A stretch of 7,480 bases of DNA. Source: Pseudomonadota bacterium (GTDB lineage Bacteria > Bdellovibrionota_B > Oligoflexia > Oligoflexales > JAPPIL01). The stretch lies in the NCBI GenBank assembly GCA_028877195.1, contig JAPPIL010000072.1, positions 1-7,480 of the forward strand, in the 5' to 3' direction. Every line of letters begins with the position of its first letter. Position 1 is the first letter of the stretch. The position numbers were made by a program, and so were the translations under genes. Below are positions 6,978 to 7,480 of the stretch, in pieces. The notes beneath the pieces are model-generated. The model was not told the origin of the DNA. It made no database searches and saw nothing but the letters and a program-made list of their open reading frames with translations.

Positions 6978-7014
6978 GTTGTCAAATTGGCGCTGGCTTG
7001 CTACGACGTGTAGG

Positions 7015-7023
7015 TGCTACAAT
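7015..7023 (+). promoter_or_regulatory. Extended -10 promoter of rpoZ
   Basis: TGCTACAAT gives an extended -10 element (TG at 7015-7016, TACAAT at 7018-7023) about 77 bp before the rpoZ ATG. No consensus -35 is seen at the normal distance; the corresponding bases (6995-7000) read GGCTTG. The A-rich microsatellite ends 17 bp further upstream. Confidence 0.5.
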
Positions 7024-7082
7024 GTCTGATCCTAGCACAAGGAAAACATCAAAGTAAGACCAAACTATCATGAATAATGCAT

Positions 7083-7089
7083 TAAGGAG
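7083..7089 (+). promoter_or_regulatory. Shine-Dalgarno of rpoZ
   Basis: TAAGGAG ends 10 nt before ATG 7100. It is a good anti-Shine-Dalgarno match and supports this start codon. Confidence 0.8.
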
Positions 7090-7099
7090 AACCTAACCG

Positions 7100-7330
7100 A
7101 TGGCAAGAGTATCGATTGAAGACTGTCTGACTCGTATTGACAACAAGTTTGTCCTTGTTGCCGTTGCCGCCCACCGTGCTCGTCAACTGCTCACAGGTGA
7201 AGAGGCAACTGTGCGTTCAAAGAACAAGGAAGCAGTTACCGCTCTGCGTGAAATAGCCGAAGGTCGCGTCATAACGCAACCAGCTCCGCAACCTGACGCT
7301 AGTGCTAACGGCGAAGCACCTGCCGACTAG
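7100..7330 (+). CDS. rpoZ: RNA polymerase omega subunit
   Basis: Small RNA polymerase subunit of 76 residues that binds beta' and assists core assembly. The omega signature is clear: MARVSIEDCLTRIDNKFVLV, then AAHRARQLLTGEEATV, then NKEAVTALREIAEGRV (about 42-57). The tail (58-76) is a short Pro/Ala/acidic extension of the kind that varies between species. It is somewhat shorter than the 91-residue E. coli protein but complete, with a good Shine-Dalgarno and its own likely promoter. Where present in some lineages, omega also forms part of the ppGpp site; that cannot be judged here. Neighbouring genes gmk and spoT, common partners in gammaproteobacteria, are not adjacent on the left side, and the right side is outside the window. 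Confidence 0.95.
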   Translation: MARVSIEDCLTRIDNKFVLVAVAAHRARQLLTGEEATVRSKNKEAVTALREIAEGRVITQPAPQPDASANGEAPAD

Positions 7331-7341
7331 CTCAATATTAT

Positions 7342-7423
7342 TTGGGCAACCACCACCCAATAAATCCCCAAGTGCGGCGCTCATACCCAGCAGTTGGGCG
7401 CTAGTGAATATACACCGCCCAAC
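7342..7423 (+). terminator. Possible terminator or attenuator-like stem-loops after rpoZ
   Basis: A perfect 8-bp stem (GTTGGGCG 7393-7400 with CGCCCAAC 7416-7423, loop 15 nt) follows rpoZ. The downstream bases CAGCTTTGTTG form only a poor U-tract. A smaller stem TTGGG 7342-7346 with CCCAA 7356-7360 precedes it. The four segments could also pair in other combinations. It is a plausible weak terminator, not a clear one. Confidence 0.35.
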
Positions 7424-7426
7424 CAG

Positions 7427-7443
7427 CTTTGTTGCATAAGTAA
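7427..7443 (+). repeat. 17-bp dispersed repeat, copy 2
   Basis: Exact second copy of CTTTGTTGCATAAGTAA (see 3501-3517), same orientation. It begins 4 nt after the rpoZ 3' stem-loop. Bases 7432-7437 (TTGCAT) and 7456-7461 (TATACG), 18 nt apart, could be a weak promoter pointing out of the window. Confidence 0.75.
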
Positions 7444-7459
7444 TGCCTATTTTTTTATA

Positions 7460-7480
7460 CGAGAGGCGTTCCCCCTCTCG
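7460..7480. other. Perfect 7-bp hairpin at the right edge
   Basis: CGAGAGG (7460-7466) pairs with CCTCTCG (7474-7480) around a 7-nt loop. It is preceded on the plus strand by T7 (7450-7456). What follows is outside the window, so it may be a terminator stem for rpoZ, a leader structure of the next gene, or part of a repeat. On the minus strand it is followed by A-rich sequence and cannot be a rho-independent terminator. Confidence 0.5.

Noticed and set aside
6839..7057. 72-codon plus-strand frame with QQTTNNK repeats
   Set aside because: Composition comes entirely from the heptanucleotide repeat, with no ribosome-binding site and overlap with the rpoZ promoter.
3518..7426. The two 17-bp repeats as ends of a composite transposon
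   Set aside because: They are direct repeats with no transposase between them, and the interval holds ordinary chromosomal genes.

Overview
The window looks like ordinary chromosome from a Gram-negative, proteobacterium-like organism of moderate GC. It holds two housekeeping genes at the edges (polA on the left, rpoZ on the right), an NAD(P)HX-repair gene, and two predicted exported lipoproteins. The LysM domain type (a YWPKLW...NPHFIYP core) and the form of the omega subunit recall Oligoflexia/Bdellovibrionota or other delta-type lineages. That placement is inference from remembered family resemblance, not a search result.

Layout. Positions 1-1596 (minus) hold the N-terminal 532 residues of DNA polymerase I, running off the left edge. 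Positions 1723-3432 (minus) encode a lipoprotein with a Gln/Asp/Glu-rich tandem repeat and one LysM domain. It appears to have its own promoter, and a run of nine G lies inside its coding sequence. Positions 3571-6851 (minus) look like one operon of three tightly packed genes: a predicted zinc-metallopeptidase lipoprotein (HEFAHH...EGWAD), a 141-residue protein I do not recognise, and a fused NAD(P)HX epimerase/dehydratase (nnr). The two downstream genes are joined by a 4-nt gap and an 11-nt overlap. Positions 6852-7099 are a divergent intergenic region holding a perfect heptanucleotide tandem repeat (CAACAAA, 7.9 copies). It is followed on the plus strand by rpoZ (7100-7330) and a 150-base 3' region rich in short inverted repeats.

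No defence system, CRISPR array, integrase or complete insertion sequence is visible. The most interesting signal is a set of possibly slippage-prone sequences at the two envelope-protein genes: a G9 run inside the LysM lipoprotein, a near-identical 36/39-bp repeat array in the same gene, and the CAACAAA microsatellite beside the metallopeptidase and rpoZ promoters. The metallopeptidase also has no ATG, GTG or TTG at its apparent true start. A G6 run lies in the ribosome-binding region there, next to an apparent ATA start. Whether any of these vary is an inference that needs population or read-level data.
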